Assembly (NCBI GenBank): GCA_002737345.1
Contig: NSIK01000010.1
Coordinates: 261,235 to 325,234 of the forward strand
Direction of reading: 5' to 3'
Length of the DNA: 64,000 nucleotides
Origin: Nitrospirota bacterium
Lineage (GTDB): Bacteria > Nitrospirota > Nitrospiria > Nitrospirales > Nitrospiraceae
The notes beneath the pieces were generated by a model, which did not search any database, was not told where the DNA came from, and saw only the letters and a program-made list of their open reading frames with translations. Shown here piece by piece: positions 1 to 9,308 of the stretch; within the stretch, counting starts at the first letter, position 1; each line of letters starts with the position of its first letter. A program made the position numbers and the translations under genes.

Positions 1-324
1 TAGGGGTTGTTGGCAACGCTCTCACCCTGGATAGAGCCAGGGTGGCTGGCTACACTTTATTGTGTTGCGCTAGCGTGCGGTGTGAACCCTGCTGGACAAG
101 TGAGGTTAGCTATGCGGCTAACAGCATGTGCCGCAGGAATATTCTTCCTGGTCACTACATCCGAAGATGCCGTGCTGGATGCGCAGCGTCAATATAATTT
201 AGAGTAAGACGGTTTTCCGATTTGACGCCCGCTTCTCTCCGGAGAGGCAGGCGTGGTCGTTTGTCGTTGGTAAAGGCTTTCACATTTCGTGTATCCTCCC
301 CCCGTGAGTCGAACCCCCTGTGAT
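1..324. other. Left edge, no supported gene
   Basis: No gene is supported here. A 66-codon open frame with a TTG start at 7 has no visible ribosome binding site and no recognisable domain. The stretch probably holds the end of whatever precedes the window plus the leader of the lipoprotein gene that follows. Confidence 0.4.
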
Positions 325-1479
325 ATGAGAGCCTCTGGCACTGCGCCCCTTCGGCTATGGCTGGTCTGTGGGTTGGGGCTAAGCCTCTTGCTGAGCGCCT
401 GCGAAACGGCAGCCCCTAAGCCGCCCCTCCCACCATCGGAAAGCGATCTTATTCTTCTGAAGTCCCCCACGATCTGTGTGGCAAAGCCCGACTTTCTTAA
501 GGCCCATCTTGCTTCTGCGCTCAAGACGCAAGCCTGGGGCTCAGGCCAGGAGTTGATCCTCCCTGCCGACCGAAGCCCCTCTCACGGCGATGAATCTTAT
601 TTCTTCGATGAAGATGGACTGCTGGTCGGAGCGCTGTTCACTTTTTCGTCCGGCCTCAGTCTGGAGCCCTACCCGGTCCTGCGTGAGACCCTGACATTGT
701 TGAAGCCCACATTGGAGTTTTATCTCAACGTGGCGAATCTATCTTCCAAGGCGAGCATGGCGTCGAGTGCCCTCTATGCAACAGGCGATGAAAAATCTAC
801 GACGCAATATTTGGTCCTTAGCACGAACGAGCAGCCGGCATTGCTCCAGGCCTCGATCACGATCGACCCCTACGCGCAATTGTTCTCCCCCTATCGACGG
901 GAATTTTTAGAACGGTTGCGCCGCCCAAGCAGCCAGAATCCAGGGCAACAGCTCGACAGTCAAGGCGCGGAGGACAAGGAGCCGTTCCTGTCGCTCCAGC
1001 AATTTGCACGAGGACAAACGGCTCAGTTGTCTTACTGTGGGCCCCAGAACTACGAGATCGCAGCCAATGCCTATCAGAAAGCGATCGCGAGCGGCTTTAC
1101 GAGTAAGGTGTGGCAGGCCGAGGTGCACCACAAGCTGGGTTTGGCATGGGAAGGGAAGGGGCAGCACGAGAAGGCCAAGGGGGAGTTGCTACAGTCGCTG
1201 GCCATCAGGCCCAATACTCCGGAAATTCTGAACAACCTCGGCACGGTCTACGGCAAGTTGGGAGACAAAGCAAACGCGCTGGCCTCCTTCGAGAAGGCCG
1301 TTATCCTTCGGCCTAACTACGCCATCGCCCGTTACAACTTGGCGGAAGCCATCGAATCCACGAGTCCCAGACGCGCCATTCTGGAATACGAGACCTATGT
1401 TGCCTTGGCCGAAGGTATCCCGGAGGAAACCAGCCGCATCGCTCGCGCCAAACAGCGAGTGAAGGTGCTCAAACAGTAG
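325..1479 (+). CDS. TPR-repeat lipoprotein
   Basis: Predicted outer-membrane or periplasmic lipoprotein of 384 residues. The N-terminus from ATG 325 has a short basic start, a hydrophobic stretch and a lipobox LLSAC, so Cys26 would be lipidated. An upstream in-frame GTG at 304 is possible but would only lengthen the n-region. The middle is unrecognised. The C-terminal third (about residues 243-358) contains tetratricopeptide repeats, with LGLAWEGKGQHEKAKGELLQ and LGTVYGKLGDKANALASFEK as two clear units. TPRs are protein-protein interaction scaffolds, so a role in an envelope assembly is plausible but not shown. It is not overlapped with neighbours and is followed by a convergent DksA-family gene. 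Confidence 0.8.
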   Translation: MRASGTAPLRLWLVCGLGLSLLLSACETAAPKPPLPPSESDLILLKSPTICVAKPDFLKAHLASALKTQAWGSGQELILPADRSPSHGDESYFFDEDGLLVGALFTFSSGLSLEPYPVLRETLTLLKPTLEFYLNVANLSSKASMASSALYATGDEKSTTQYLVLSTNEQPALLQASITIDPYAQLFSPYRREFLERLRRPSSQNPGQQLDSQGAEDKEPFLSLQQFARGQTAQLSYCGPQNYEIAANAYQKAIASGFTSKVWQAEVHHKLGLAWEGKGQHEKAKGELLQSLAIRPNTPEILNNLGTVYGKLGDKANALASFEKAVILRPNYAIARYNLAEAIESTSPRRAILEYETYVALAEGIPEETSRIARAKQRVKVLKQ

Positions 1480-1533
1480 CGGGATGGCCCGGTGAGTTCC
1501 CTATGTTCGCGCAACGCGCGGCTTGGAGAGCCC

Positions 1534-1551
1534 TCGCTGGACGCGCGCAGT
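1534..1551 (+). repeat. Short intergenic repeat, copy 1
   Basis: The 18-mer TCGCTGGACGCGCGCAGT recurs at 17538-17555 with one mismatch. Both copies lie between genes and are followed by a G-run. This suggests a dispersed intergenic element; two copies in one window do not define its ends. Confidence 0.45.
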
Positions 1552-1637
1552 GGGGGACTCATCCGGGCCATCTAAGGGGGAGAGTGAACGGCAAGTTCTT
1601 TGAGTGTCCTGCGAGGGGACGTGGGAGAGTCTGACGT

Positions 1638-2081
1638 CTAGCGTCGGCTCTTTTCTTCTTGTTCTTCGAGTGTTTTGCAGTCGATACAGAGGGTGGTGAC
1701 GGGACGGGCTTTGAGTCGTGGATAGGGAATCTCTTCTTCGCAGCGTTCGCAGATGCCGTAGATGCTCTGGTCCATTCGAGCCAGCGCTTCATCGATCTTC
1801 TTGACCAACCGTTGCTCGCGCTCGAGAATTCTCATCGAGAAGCGTTGCTCGGCTTCCGCCGACGCCTGGTCGCTGACATCAGGGAAGGTCTCCTGACTAT
1901 TTGAACTGGTCAGGCCCTCGACCACTTCATTCAAAATGGTCCGGCGCTGCTCCTCTAGGTCGCAACGAATCGCGTGGTACTTTTCTTCAACGGCTGCGAT
2001 TGTGGTACGGCGTGTGTGAGCGACAGGTGGTGTCGCTGTGGGGGCGGATGCAATGGGTTTGGCTGAAGAGCCTGCTTTCAC
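1638..2081 (-). CDS. dksA: DksA/TraR-family zinc-finger transcription regulator
   Basis: DksA binds in the secondary channel of RNA polymerase and, with ppGpp, retunes initiation at stable RNA and amino acid promoters. The protein has 147 residues, close to E. coli DksA. A coiled-coil region carries the tip motif F-P-D-x-x-D (Asp68 and Asp71), the acidic pair needed for activity. The C-terminal zinc finger has Cys111, Cys114, Cys132 and Cys135 (CERC and CIDCK). The first ~25 residues are Ala/Pro/Thr-rich and variable, so the exact start is less certain. Because the tip aspartates are retained, this is more likely a true DksA than a short TraR-like protein. Confidence 0.88.
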   Translation of the reverse strand: MKAGSSAKPIASAPTATPPVAHTRRTTIAAVEEKYHAIRCDLEEQRRTILNEVVEGLTSSNSQETFPDVSDQASAEAEQRFSMRILEREQRLVKKIDEALARMDQSIYGICERCEEEIPYPRLKARPVTTLCIDCKTLEEQEEKSRR

Positions 2082-2205
2082 CTAGCCACCTGGTTGAAGA
2101 GTAAAGTCATTCTAACGAGCGGACTATAACAGGGGCCTGGAGGGGGGTCAATGGGAGGTAATCGGCTCGAGGGTGCTGAAAAATATTGGTTGTACGGTGG
2201 GACGG

Positions 2206-2808
2206 CTAGAGGTCTCGGCGGCCTTCAATCGACTTCAGTAACGTCACGTCGTCGGCATACTCAATGTCCATCCCGACCGGGATACCATAGGCGATACGGG
2301 AGACTCTGGCGCCAAGGGGTTTCAGCTGGTTGGTTAAATAGATGGCGGTTGCCTCTCCCTCGATCGTCGGACTCGTCGCAAGGATCACTTCCTGAATGCC
2401 TCCGAGTTTCACCCGGTCGACCAATTCCTCGGCCCTGATATCGGACGGCCCGACGCCGTCCAGCGGAGATAAGGCGCCGAGCAACACATGGTACAGGCCC
2501 CGGTAGGCGCCGGCCCGTTCGATGGCATAGGTCGTGCTGGGTTCTTCCACCACTAGGATTCTCGTTTGGTCCCGCTTGGGGTCGAGGCAAAACTCGCAGA
2601 GCTCCCCTTCTGCAATGTTTCGGCATTGGCGGCAAAACGAGAGCCCGTCCTTCACGGCGCGAATGGCGTCGGCCAAGCGGAGCGCCTCTTCGCGCTCGGA
2701 TTTCAACACGTGGAACGCCAATCGCTGCGCCGTCTTTTGTCCGATGCCGGGGAGACGGACTAATTCGCGCACCAACCGCGCGAGGAGTCCTTGCTGATCA
2801 ACTGCCAT
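2206..2808 (-). CDS. recR: Recombination protein RecR
   Basis: RecR works with RecO and RecF to load RecA on gapped DNA. It has 200 residues, the usual length. It shows the helix-hairpin-helix near residues 19-24 (LPGIGQ), a C4 zinc finger (Cys59, Cys62, Cys71, Cys74), then a Toprim domain starting at ILVVEEP with the glycine-rich segment LLGALSPLDGVGP. It is the last gene of the dnaX-ybaB-recR unit, starting 14 bases after ybaB. This order is widely conserved in bacteria. Confidence 0.97.
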   Translation of the reverse strand: MAVDQQGLLARLVRELVRLPGIGQKTAQRLAFHVLKSEREEALRLADAIRAVKDGLSFCRQCRNIAEGELCEFCLDPKRDQTRILVVEEPSTTYAIERAGAYRGLYHVLLGALSPLDGVGPSDIRAEELVDRVKLGGIQEVILATSPTIEGEATAIYLTNQLKPLGARVSRIAYGIPVGMDIEYADDVTLLKSIEGRRDL

Positions 2809-2822
2809 AAGGTAATCGCCCG

Positions 2823-3146
2823 CTAAAATAATCCGGGGACATTCATGCCGCCGGTCACGGCTTTCATCTCATTCGCCATCATCTCGCGCGCCTTGTGGAG
2901 GGCGTCGTTCGATGCCGCCATGACCAGGTCCTGCACCATCTCTACGTCGCCGCTTTTCACGACTTCGGGATCGATGACGATGCTGAGCAATTGCATCGCG
3001 CCATTGGCCGTGGCGGTCACGCTGCCTCCGCCGGCTGTCCCGGTGACGGTCTTCACTGAAGCCTGTTCCTGCACCTTCGACATTTGCGCCTGCATCGCCT
3101 GCGCCTGCTTCAGAATATTTCCCATGTTCGCTAACGGGTTTTTCAT
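2823..3146 (-). CDS. ybaB: YbaB/EbfC nucleoid-associated protein
   Basis: Small DNA-binding protein of 107 residues forming a dimeric tweezer that coats the nucleoid. The N-terminal helix (MGNILKQAQAMQAQMSKVQE) and the following V-T-x-T-A-G-G-G-x-V-x-x-x-A-N-G strand region are typical. The ATG overlaps the dnaX stop by 4 bases (ATGA), so translation is probably coupled. recR follows 14 bases later. Confidence 0.95.
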   Translation of the reverse strand: MKNPLANMGNILKQAQAMQAQMSKVQEQASVKTVTGTAGGGSVTATANGAMQLLSIVIDPEVVKSGDVEMVQDLVMAASNDALHKAREMMANEMKAVTGGMNVPGLF

Positions 3147-4978
3147 TCTTCAATTTCCTTCTGGCTCGCTACCGGCCGGACCTCTGCGAGCTCTGCGCCG
3201 AATATCTCCAGCGCCTGCTTGACGACCGGATGCGCCTGCGCCCGCTCGAAGAGCACTTGTTTTTGTTCTTTTTCTTTTGACACCCTAAGCTCTGCCATCG
3301 TGTGCCCCTGGGGGTCCGCCTCGGTCAACTCGACAACCCGCAGCCGAAGGGTTTGCCCGCTCAGTCGTTCACACATTGAGGTGAGCACCGCGATATTGTC
3401 GGGCTTTTCGATCATGCCACGGGCCACCGTCGCTTGTTTGGGAAAGCCAATCGTCACGACATGGCCGTCCACGCGGACGAGTCGCCCTATTTCCAGGAAG
3501 GGGGCGATATTGGGAAAGGCCCCAGCCACTTCTTCTTGAAGTTGCTCCCAATTAAGCGTGACCGCGGGACGGGCCGTGTCACTGGGGGCCGCAGGGACAG
3601 GTTTCGTTACGGTCCCCTCACTGCTGGCGAGGGGAGGCCGTGCAGGCGGAGGAGTCGAAAGGGGGTTCCGTGCTGGGGCGGCCGTTGCGAGCCCCGGAGG
3701 TCGGGTCGGCAGTGGCGCGGCTGGCATGGACGCCGTCGATTGTGGAGGCTTTGGCGCCGAGGGAGGGGGCGGACTATTTGCGCGAACGGGCTGCGCCGGT
3801 TTTTCTCCGCGAACAGGCGCCGGCAAGGGGCGTGGTGTTTGGCCCGGCGGCATCGCTTGGGCCGGCTTCTCGTTCGCGCGACGCAGCAACCGCGTGGCCC
3901 GCACCGCCGCCGTTTCAAGCACGAATCGGGGATGGGCGCTGAGCCGGAGCGCATCCTCTGCTTGCGTGAAAATCGCAAAGAGTTCTTGAAGCTGCTCCGG
4001 GGAGAAGGCCTTGGCGTCAGCCGCCATCTGCGCCAGGTCTTCCATGGTGGCTTCGATCAGGCCCTGCTGCTCTTGCGGCGAAGGCACGACCGACACCACC
4101 AGCATGTTGCGCAGATATTCGACGACCTCCGCACAGTAGGCGCGCAGATCGTGTCCCTGGTCCAGCAGGTGGGCCAGCACGCGCAGCGCCGCAGCGCTTT
4201 CCTGTGCAGTAAGGGCCTGAATCATGGCGCGCACCAATTCTTGCGGAACCGCCCCCAGCAATGCTTCCAGGTCCGTATGCACGATCGTCTTCCCGCCAAA
4301 GGCCACCGCCTGGTCGAGCAGGCTGAGTCCGTCGCGCATGCTGCCCTCGCTGGCCCGGGCGAGCGCCATCAGGCTTCGCTCCTCGATGACGATCTGGTCC
4401 TGATTGACCACATAACGCAGCCGTTCGACGATCTCGGCTCGCGCAATGCGCCGGAAGTTGTAATGCTGACAGCGGGATAGAATCGTCGCCGGAATTTTGT
4501 GGATCTCGGTGGTGGCGAAAATAAACACGACGTGTGGGGGTGGCTCTTCCAGGGTTTTCAGTAGCGCGTTGAAGGCTGAGTTCGACAGCATGTGGACTTC
4601 GTCGATGATGTAGACCCGGTACTTCCCGTGAAACGCGGCGAACTTGATGTTCTCGCGGATCTCGCGCACATCGTCCACGCTTGTGTTAGAGGCGCCGTCG
4701 ATCTCCATGACGTCGACGGAGGTGCCTTGCGCAATTTCGAGGCAGTTGGAACAGGTGCCGCAGGGTGTGCCGGTCTGCCCCTGCTCGCAGTTGAGCGCTT
4801 TGGCGAGGATTCGCGCCACTGTGGTTTTCCCCACGCCGCGGCTCCCGGAAAAGAGATAGGCTTGGGCGATTCGCTGCGTAGTGATGGAATTGACCAGCGT
4901 CTGCACGACATGCGGCTGTCCGATCACGTCGTCGAATGTGCCGGGCCGGTATTTTCTGGCGGAGACTTGGTAATCCAT
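3143..4978 (-). CDS. dnaX: DNA polymerase III subunit gamma/tau
   Basis: Clamp-loader ATPase of the replicative polymerase, 611 residues. Walker A GSRGVGKT spans residues 45-52, a zinc-binding set is Cys64, Cys73, Cys76 and Cys79, and Walker B with the DExx box is IIDEVHM (about 124-130). Domain III follows. Residues ~370-470 form a Pro/Ala-rich linker before a C-terminal tau-like domain. The length fits full tau. I did not find a clear slippery A-run for a gamma frameshift. The gene overlaps ybaB by 4 bases and lies about 100 bases downstream of the SRP RNA on the same strand. Confidence 0.96.
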   Translation of the reverse strand: MDYQVSARKYRPGTFDDVIGQPHVVQTLVNSITTQRIAQAYLFSGSRGVGKTTVARILAKALNCEQGQTGTPCGTCSNCLEIAQGTSVDVMEIDGASNTSVDDVREIRENIKFAAFHGKYRVYIIDEVHMLSNSAFNALLKTLEEPPPHVVFIFATTEIHKIPATILSRCQHYNFRRIARAEIVERLRYVVNQDQIVIEERSLMALARASEGSMRDGLSLLDQAVAFGGKTIVHTDLEALLGAVPQELVRAMIQALTAQESAAALRVLAHLLDQGHDLRAYCAEVVEYLRNMLVVSVVPSPQEQQGLIEATMEDLAQMAADAKAFSPEQLQELFAIFTQAEDALRLSAHPRFVLETAAVRATRLLRRANEKPAQAMPPGQTPRPLPAPVRGEKPAQPVRANSPPPPSAPKPPQSTASMPAAPLPTRPPGLATAAPARNPLSTPPPARPPLASSEGTVTKPVPAAPSDTARPAVTLNWEQLQEEVAGAFPNIAPFLEIGRLVRVDGHVVTIGFPKQATVARGMIEKPDNIAVLTSMCERLSGQTLRLRVVELTEADPQGHTMAELRVSKEKEQKQVLFERAQAHPVVKQALEIFGAELAEVRPVASQKEIEE

Positions 4979-5076
4979 AAGGCGTTAGACGTGAAACGGT
5001 AGATGTGAAACGTTGAGAGACGTGATCCTGCGCGTTCGTATCGTCTTAGGTTTCATGCCTCACGGAATAAAGCTAA

Positions 5077-5177
5077 GTGGGGCCAGGTGATCCTGCGGCA
5101 CCCAGAACTGACCGCTTACCGTTGCTTCCTTCCGGACCTGGCGGGGTTCACAGGGTTCTGTTGCACAGGGCCCAGCC
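5077..5177 (-). ncRNA. ffs: Bacterial SRP RNA (4.5S type)
   Basis: On the minus strand the apical loop CAGGTCCGGAAGGAAGCA is a near-perfect match to the Ffh-binding domain of 4.5S RNA. The flanks can fold into one long hairpin: GGGGCTGGGCCC at the 5' side pairs with the GGCCCC end about 90 bases later. No Alu domain fits in this length, so it is the short form. It lies between tRNA-Ser and dnaX, the same place ffs occupies in several bacteria. The ends are approximate to a few bases. Confidence 0.93.
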
Positions 5178-5210
5178 CCGTATCCAAAGTCAAAAGTAGA
5201 AGGTGTGCAG

Positions 5211-5230
5211 GACGGAAACTTCCGTCTTTT
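5211..5230 (+). terminator. Hairpin followed by T-run
   Basis: GACGGAAACTTCCGTC is a 6-bp inverted repeat with a 4-base loop, followed on the plus strand by TTTT. On the minus strand it sits between tRNA-Ser and the SRP RNA, where it could act in RNA processing or as a weak terminator. No plus-strand gene ends nearby, so its direction of action is unclear. Confidence 0.4.
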
Positions 5231-5258
5231 AACTTTTTACTTTTGCCGTATCTTGTTT

Positions 5259-5348
5259 TGGCGGAGAGGGTGGGATTTGAACCCACGGTCCCATTGCTGG
5301 GACGCATGCTTTCCAAGCATGTCGATTCGACCACTCTCGCACCTCTCC
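5259..5348 (-). tRNA. tRNA-Ser (anticodon GGA)
   Basis: Acceptor stem GGAGAGG/CCTCTCC, discriminator G and an encoded CCA end. The anticodon loop TTGGAAA sits in the stem GCATGC, giving anticodon GGA. A long variable arm GTCCCAGCAATGGGAC marks it as type II, as expected for serine. The T arm contains GGTTCAAATCC. Confidence 0.95.
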
Positions 5349-5369
5349 ACATCGATTTTTGGAAGGGGC

Positions 5370-5398
5370 ATCTTAGCACGTGGTCTGGTGAGCGGCAA
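5370..5398 (-). promoter_or_regulatory. Probable sigma-70 promoter of tRNA-Ser
   Basis: On the minus strand TTGCCG (5393-5398) and TAAGAT (5370-5375) are 17 bases apart. Transcription would start about 15 bases before the mature tRNA end. Assigned by consensus and position only. Confidence 0.5.
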
Positions 5399-5636
5399 GG
5401 TGACAACCAGCGTGAATCGCTATGCCATTGCCCCTCCCCGGTTTCCGTACTGTACTGCGAGGAGTTCACAGGGAGCCATGAGAGTCTCCTGACATTTTGC
5501 GGCAAAGAGCAACTATCGAGAACCATAGATGAGATCGAGAACGTCAGGGCATTGGCGCTGTTGAGTGTGCTGTCTCCACGCCGGCTCTCGACCGGCCCGG
5601 AGCGCGCGCGCCTGATCAGGGACAAAAGATCATTGA

Positions 5637-6707
5637 TTAACTGAACTGATCCCACGTATCGCATTGTTTGATCGACCAGAACACCGCTTCTTTGAGTTTT
5701 TTCAATGGTATGTTTTCCGGGTCGTGCAGGGCTTGGAGTTTCTTGTCGAGGTCGTAGAGGGGCTGAATCGATCGTTTGTCCGGAATTTTCCCCAAGGCCC
5801 AGGCCACTTCCGTGAGCACGAACCAGTCGGTTTTCGGATCTTTCAGCTTGGCCAGGAGCGGCAATACGACCGAGGCATCTCCGTGGAGTCCGCCGAGTTG
5901 GCCTAGCCCTTTGGCTGCGGCTGTTTGTACCTCGAGATCCTGGGACGTCGTCATAATCTCAATCAGTAGCGGAATGCCTTCTCGCCCGAGATTGCCCATC
6001 GCAGACAAGGCCTGTTTCGCTAAGTCTCTATCTTGGAGCGCTTGTTTCAGCCTCGGTAGGGCTTCATCTGCCTGCATTTCGCCAAGCAACGAAAAGATTT
6101 TGACTTTGCGAGCCTGGGTGGTGTCGGCAGAATCGAGCAGCGTCAATAGCCGCTCCGGCTGGCCCCACTCCGCCGTCAACAGCAGCGGAAACTCGTATTT
6201 CTCCAGTTCCTCTTGTAGTTTTCCGATCGCATAGGCTCCTGGCTCGCCGGCCTTCGTGGCTTGGGCTGCCACGACCGCATCGTCGAAGCCGGTGCGCACC
6301 TCCCGCTGCCATCTCACTTTTAGTTCCCCGAGGAGATAGGTCATCTGACAGGCAGGCCCTTTCCAGAGGCGCGACGGAGCATCGGGCAGATCTGCATCCC
6401 CGCCGGCCGCAGTGGTCCCTTCCCAGGTCTTCCGCTGTTCGCATTTCACCTTGAAGACTGCGTCGTGAGGCTTCGCGCGATCCTGAACCATTGTATAGCC
6501 CAACTCGCCTAGCCTCCGTGAGGCGAGGTCGGCAATTGGTCCTGCCTCAATGGCTCCTTTATCGGTTAGGGCCATGGCATCGACTAGAACCGTCTGGACT
6601 TTGGCGAGTTGCGCCTTCTGCTCGATCGTAAAATAATCGCGATAGGCCCAGGAAGGAGTCGGTAGCAAGACCAGCAGGTAGGCTATAGGAAGGAGAACCG
6701 CTCGCAT
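5637..6707 (-). CDS. Secreted HEAT-repeat protein
   Basis: A 356-residue protein with a signal peptide (MRAVLLPIAYLLVLLPTPSWA, cleavage near Ala21). The N-terminal half is unrecognised. From about residue 185 it has several HEAT/PBS-lyase-like helical repeats, for example LLGEMQADEALPRLKQALQ, LGREGIPLLIEIM and LGQLGGLHGDASVVLPLLA. HEAT solenoids bind partner proteins or, in lyase relatives, chromophores. No catalytic residues can be named. It stands alone between tRNA-Ser and a divergent tRNA-Leu. A second HEAT protein lies at 10617-11420. Confidence 0.75.
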   Translation of the reverse strand: MRAVLLPIAYLLVLLPTPSWAYRDYFTIEQKAQLAKVQTVLVDAMALTDKGAIEAGPIADLASRRLGELGYTMVQDRAKPHDAVFKVKCEQRKTWEGTTAAGGDADLPDAPSRLWKGPACQMTYLLGELKVRWQREVRTGFDDAVVAAQATKAGEPGAYAIGKLQEELEKYEFPLLLTAEWGQPERLLTLLDSADTTQARKVKIFSLLGEMQADEALPRLKQALQDRDLAKQALSAMGNLGREGIPLLIEIMTTSQDLEVQTAAAKGLGQLGGLHGDASVVLPLLAKLKDPKTDWFVLTEVAWALGKIPDKRSIQPLYDLDKKLQALHDPENIPLKKLKEAVFWSIKQCDTWDQFS

Positions 6708-7129
6708 CGTGCACCTCCTTACTGAACAGGGATTCAGGGGAAGACATTGAATGTGCGGAGGAGAGGGAGTCTTGTGCTATCCCCCGCTCGTTCCACGATC
6801 CCCGCCCTCACCTCGTGTCACTGTGTCACGCATACCGGGCTTGAGGCGATGGAGCAACCTCGTCGGCATTATACTCCCTATAAGATGAGGGTACTACCAA
6901 GCACTGACTTGCGAGAGGAGTCGTGCGTAGTTGGCCTATGGGGTTCAGTAGAAAGCCTGCAAAGTTCAGCTGTTCTCCGCGCCGGGGCTGACTACGTACC
7001 ATGCGGCCTCTCCCCCAGGAGTATGGGTTGACAGTAGGAGGCATCCAACGGTACAAAAGACCAACGCTATTGAGTTATTTCGCTTATTTGCTCATCATGC
7101 TGGAGGCGACTTCAGCATATCCCACCCAT
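6708..7129. other. Intergenic region with no recognised gene
   Basis: About 420 bases between the divergent HEAT-protein gene and tRNA-Leu. It must contain both promoters, but no strong -35/-10 pair stands out. A 94-codon open frame at 6747-7031 has no recognisable domain and an untidy composition. Confidence 0.4.
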
Positions 7130-7212
7130 GCGAGCGTGGCGAAACTGGCAGACGCGCGAGACTTAGGATCTCGTGGGTAACCGTGGGGGTTCAAGTCCCT
7201 CCGCTCGCACCA
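7130..7212 (+). tRNA. tRNA-Leu (anticodon TAG)
   Basis: Acceptor GCGAGCG/CGCTCGC, discriminator A and encoded CCA. The anticodon stem-loop GAGACTTAGGATCTC gives anticodon TAG. The variable arm is long, and the T arm has GGTTCAAGTCC. It lies 70 bases upstream of tig on the same strand. Confidence 0.95.
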
Positions 7213-7282
7213 AACCACGGACGGCTGCGACGGCGCAGTGTCACCTGGTAGGCTTCTTACAAGATAAAGGGTAGTACCAGCT

Positions 7283-8593
7283 ATGAAAATGGAAGTGATT
7301 GAATTAGGACCGATGAAACGCGCCCTCAAGATCGAGGTGCCAGCCGACGAGGTCACGCAACGGTTTGCCCGTGCGTACGTGGAGTTGAACCGCCAGGTCA
7401 ACATCCCGGGGTTTCGCCCGGGCAAGGCGCCCCAGGCCTTGCTGGAAAAACGCTATTCCAAATCCGTGGAAGAAGACGTGATCCGGAACCTCGTGCCGGA
7501 CTATTACGATAAGGCCGTTCGCCAAGCGGGGATTGTGCCGGTTCTCGTCGAAATTCCTCCGCTGGAACGAGTCAAGATCAAGAAGGACGAGCCCTTCACC
7601 TTTACCGCGACTGTCGAGATCAAGCCGACCATCGAGTTGCGGGACTATAAGGCGCCGAGCCCTATCTCGCTCAAGCCTGACAAGCGCACCGTGACCGAGG
7701 AGCAGCTGGCTCGTGGGCTTGAAGTATTGCGCGAGCAGCAAGCTCGTTTGGAAGCGGCTCCGGCCGGTCACGTCATCGCGGAGGGGGACTATATCGTGCT
7801 GGACGTGCAGGGCACCCTCGACGGGGCGCCGCTGGATGGCACGAAGAAGGAAGGGCAGCTCCATAAGGTCGGATCGAACGTGTCCGTACTGGGCGTGGAG
7901 ATCGATTCGCAGGTCATGGGCAAGAAAGAAGGCGACGTCGTCCAGATTGCCCAGCCCTATCCTGCCAGCCATCCCGATCCTCGTGTCGCAGGGAAAACGG
8001 TGGTGTTCAACGTGACGTTGAAGGCCGTCAAAGAGAAGAAGCTGCCGGTGCTAGACGACGAGTTCGCCAAAGACTGCGGCCCCTACACATCGCTCCAGGA
8101 AATCAAAGATAAGTTGCAGGGCGGGATGGAGCAGGCCCTGAAGCGAGAGATCGAAGATACCTACAAGGATACGATCATCAAGCGGCTGGCGGAGACCCAC
8201 CACTTCGATCTTCCGGAAACCCTGGTAGAGCGCGAGCTGGAAGCCATCATTCGCCAGCACGTGCAGCAACAGCAACAGAAGAGCGGCAGCGAGGATGCGT
8301 TGAGCATGGAAGCGCTCACGGCGCTTCGTCAGGAGCATCGCGACGAGGCCGCGCGCCGGGTGAAGCTCGGCCTTGTCTTGGAAGCGATTGCCGAGAAAGA
8401 AGGGCTGACGGTCACGCAGGATGACCTGAACGCCGAAGTCATGCGGTTGGCGTCGGAGCTCAAGATGCCGGCGGCCGATCTCGTGAAGATGATTAAGTCG
8501 GGCGGGCAGGATTCCATCGATGAATTGCGCGCCAGGATTCTGGCGGACAAGGCTTTGGATTTTGTGTATCGCAATGCGGTGATTCAGGGATAA
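7283..8593 (+). CDS. tig: Trigger factor chaperone/prolyl isomerase
   Basis: Ribosome-bound chaperone that meets nascent chains at the exit tunnel. The protein has 436 residues, normal for the family. The N-terminal ribosome-binding domain includes the signature [16 protein letters not shown] (around residues 46-61, equal to the GFRxGKxP loop). An FKBP-type isomerase domain lies at about 150-245, and the helical substrate-binding arms follow. It is the first gene of tig-clpP-clpX, the arrangement seen in E. coli and many others, linking folding with ATP-dependent proteolysis. Confidence 0.97.
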   Translation: MKMEVIELGPMKRALKIEVPADEVTQRFARAYVELNRQVNIPGFRPGKAPQALLEKRYSKSVEEDVIRNLVPDYYDKAVRQAGIVPVLVEIPPLERVKIKKDEPFTFTATVEIKPTIELRDYKAPSPISLKPDKRTVTEEQLARGLEVLREQQARLEAAPAGHVIAEGDYIVLDVQGTLDGAPLDGTKKEGQLHKVGSNVSVLGVEIDSQVMGKKEGDVVQIAQPYPASHPDPRVAGKTVVFNVTLKAVKEKKLPVLDDEFAKDCGPYTSLQEIKDKLQGGMEQALKREIEDTYKDTIIKRLAETHHFDLPETLVERELEAIIRQHVQQQQQKSGSEDALSMEALTALRQEHRDEAARRVKLGLVLEAIAEKEGLTVTQDDLNAEVMRLASELKMPAADLVKMIKSGGQDSIDELRARILADKALDFVYRNAVIQG

Positions 8594-8661
8594 GAAGCGA
8601 CCGGTGCCGGTCCTCCGGCACCTTAGCGTCAACAGGCTGTAAGCGGAAAGGAACGACGTGC

Positions 8662-9297
8662 ATGCTGGTTCCCATTGTTATTGAAACGACGAACCGAGGC
8701 GAACGAGCCTACGATATCTATTCCCGGCTCCTCAAAGACCGGATCATTTTCTTGGGTGCGCCAATCGACGACGTGTTCGCCAACCTGATTATTGCCCAGC
8801 TGTTGTTCCTCGAAGCGGAAGATCCCGAGAAAGACATCAATCTCTACGTCAACTCGCCAGGAGGAAGCGTCACGGCAGGTTTGGGCATTTACGACACGAT
8901 GCAATATGTGAAGCCCCCGATCAACACCATCTGTCTGGGCCAAGCCGCCAGCATGGGAGCGTTCTTGCTCACCGCCGGCACCAAGGGCAAGCGATTCGCC
9001 TTGCCGAATGCCAGGGTCATGATCCACCAGCCCATGGGTGGGTTTTCCGGGCAGGCCACGGAAATCGACATTCATGCCAGAGAGATTTTGAAAATCCGCG
9101 AGCGGCTCAATGAGATCATGGCTAAGCACACGGGCCAGCCGTTGGAGAAGATCGCTCAGGATACGGAACGGGACTATTTCCTGTCGGCGGAAGAGGCCAA
9201 GCAGTATGGGCTCATCGACGAAGTCATCACGAGGCCTCCGAAGCTCCTCAAGGCTGTCAGTGGCGATGCAGGGAAAGACGCGGCGAAGGACAAGTAG
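8662..9297 (+). CDS. clpP: ATP-dependent Clp protease proteolytic subunit
   Basis: Serine protease forming a double heptamer that degrades substrates fed by ClpX or ClpA. It has 211 residues. The catalytic triad is visible: Ser97 in GQAASMGAF, His122 in MIHQP and Asp171 in ERD. A short N-terminal propeptide may be removed. It begins 68 bases after tig and is followed by clpX 11 bases downstream, so the three genes form one transcript. Confidence 0.98.
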   Translation: MLVPIVIETTNRGERAYDIYSRLLKDRIIFLGAPIDDVFANLIIAQLLFLEAEDPEKDINLYVNSPGGSVTAGLGIYDTMQYVKPPINTICLGQAASMGAFLLTAGTKGKRFALPNARVMIHQPMGGFSGQATEIDIHAREILKIRERLNEIMAKHTGQPLEKIAQDTERDYFLSAEEAKQYGLIDEVITRPPKLLKAVSGDAGKDAAKDK

Positions 9298-9308
9298 CAG
9301 GGGGACGG

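Noticed and set aside
7..207. 66-codon frame at the window start
   Set aside because: TTG start without a ribosome site; no recognisable protein.
3434..4480. Long plus-strand open frame of 348 codons opposite dnaX
   Set aside because: Arg/Gly/His-rich shadow of dnaX, with no start signal and no recognisable protein.
5087..5664. Open frames crossing the SRP RNA and tRNA-Ser
   Set aside because: They run through two clear RNA genes and encode nothing recognisable.
6747..7031. 94-codon frame upstream of tRNA-Leu
   Set aside because: No domain, no start signal, Ser/Arg-rich as expected by chance.
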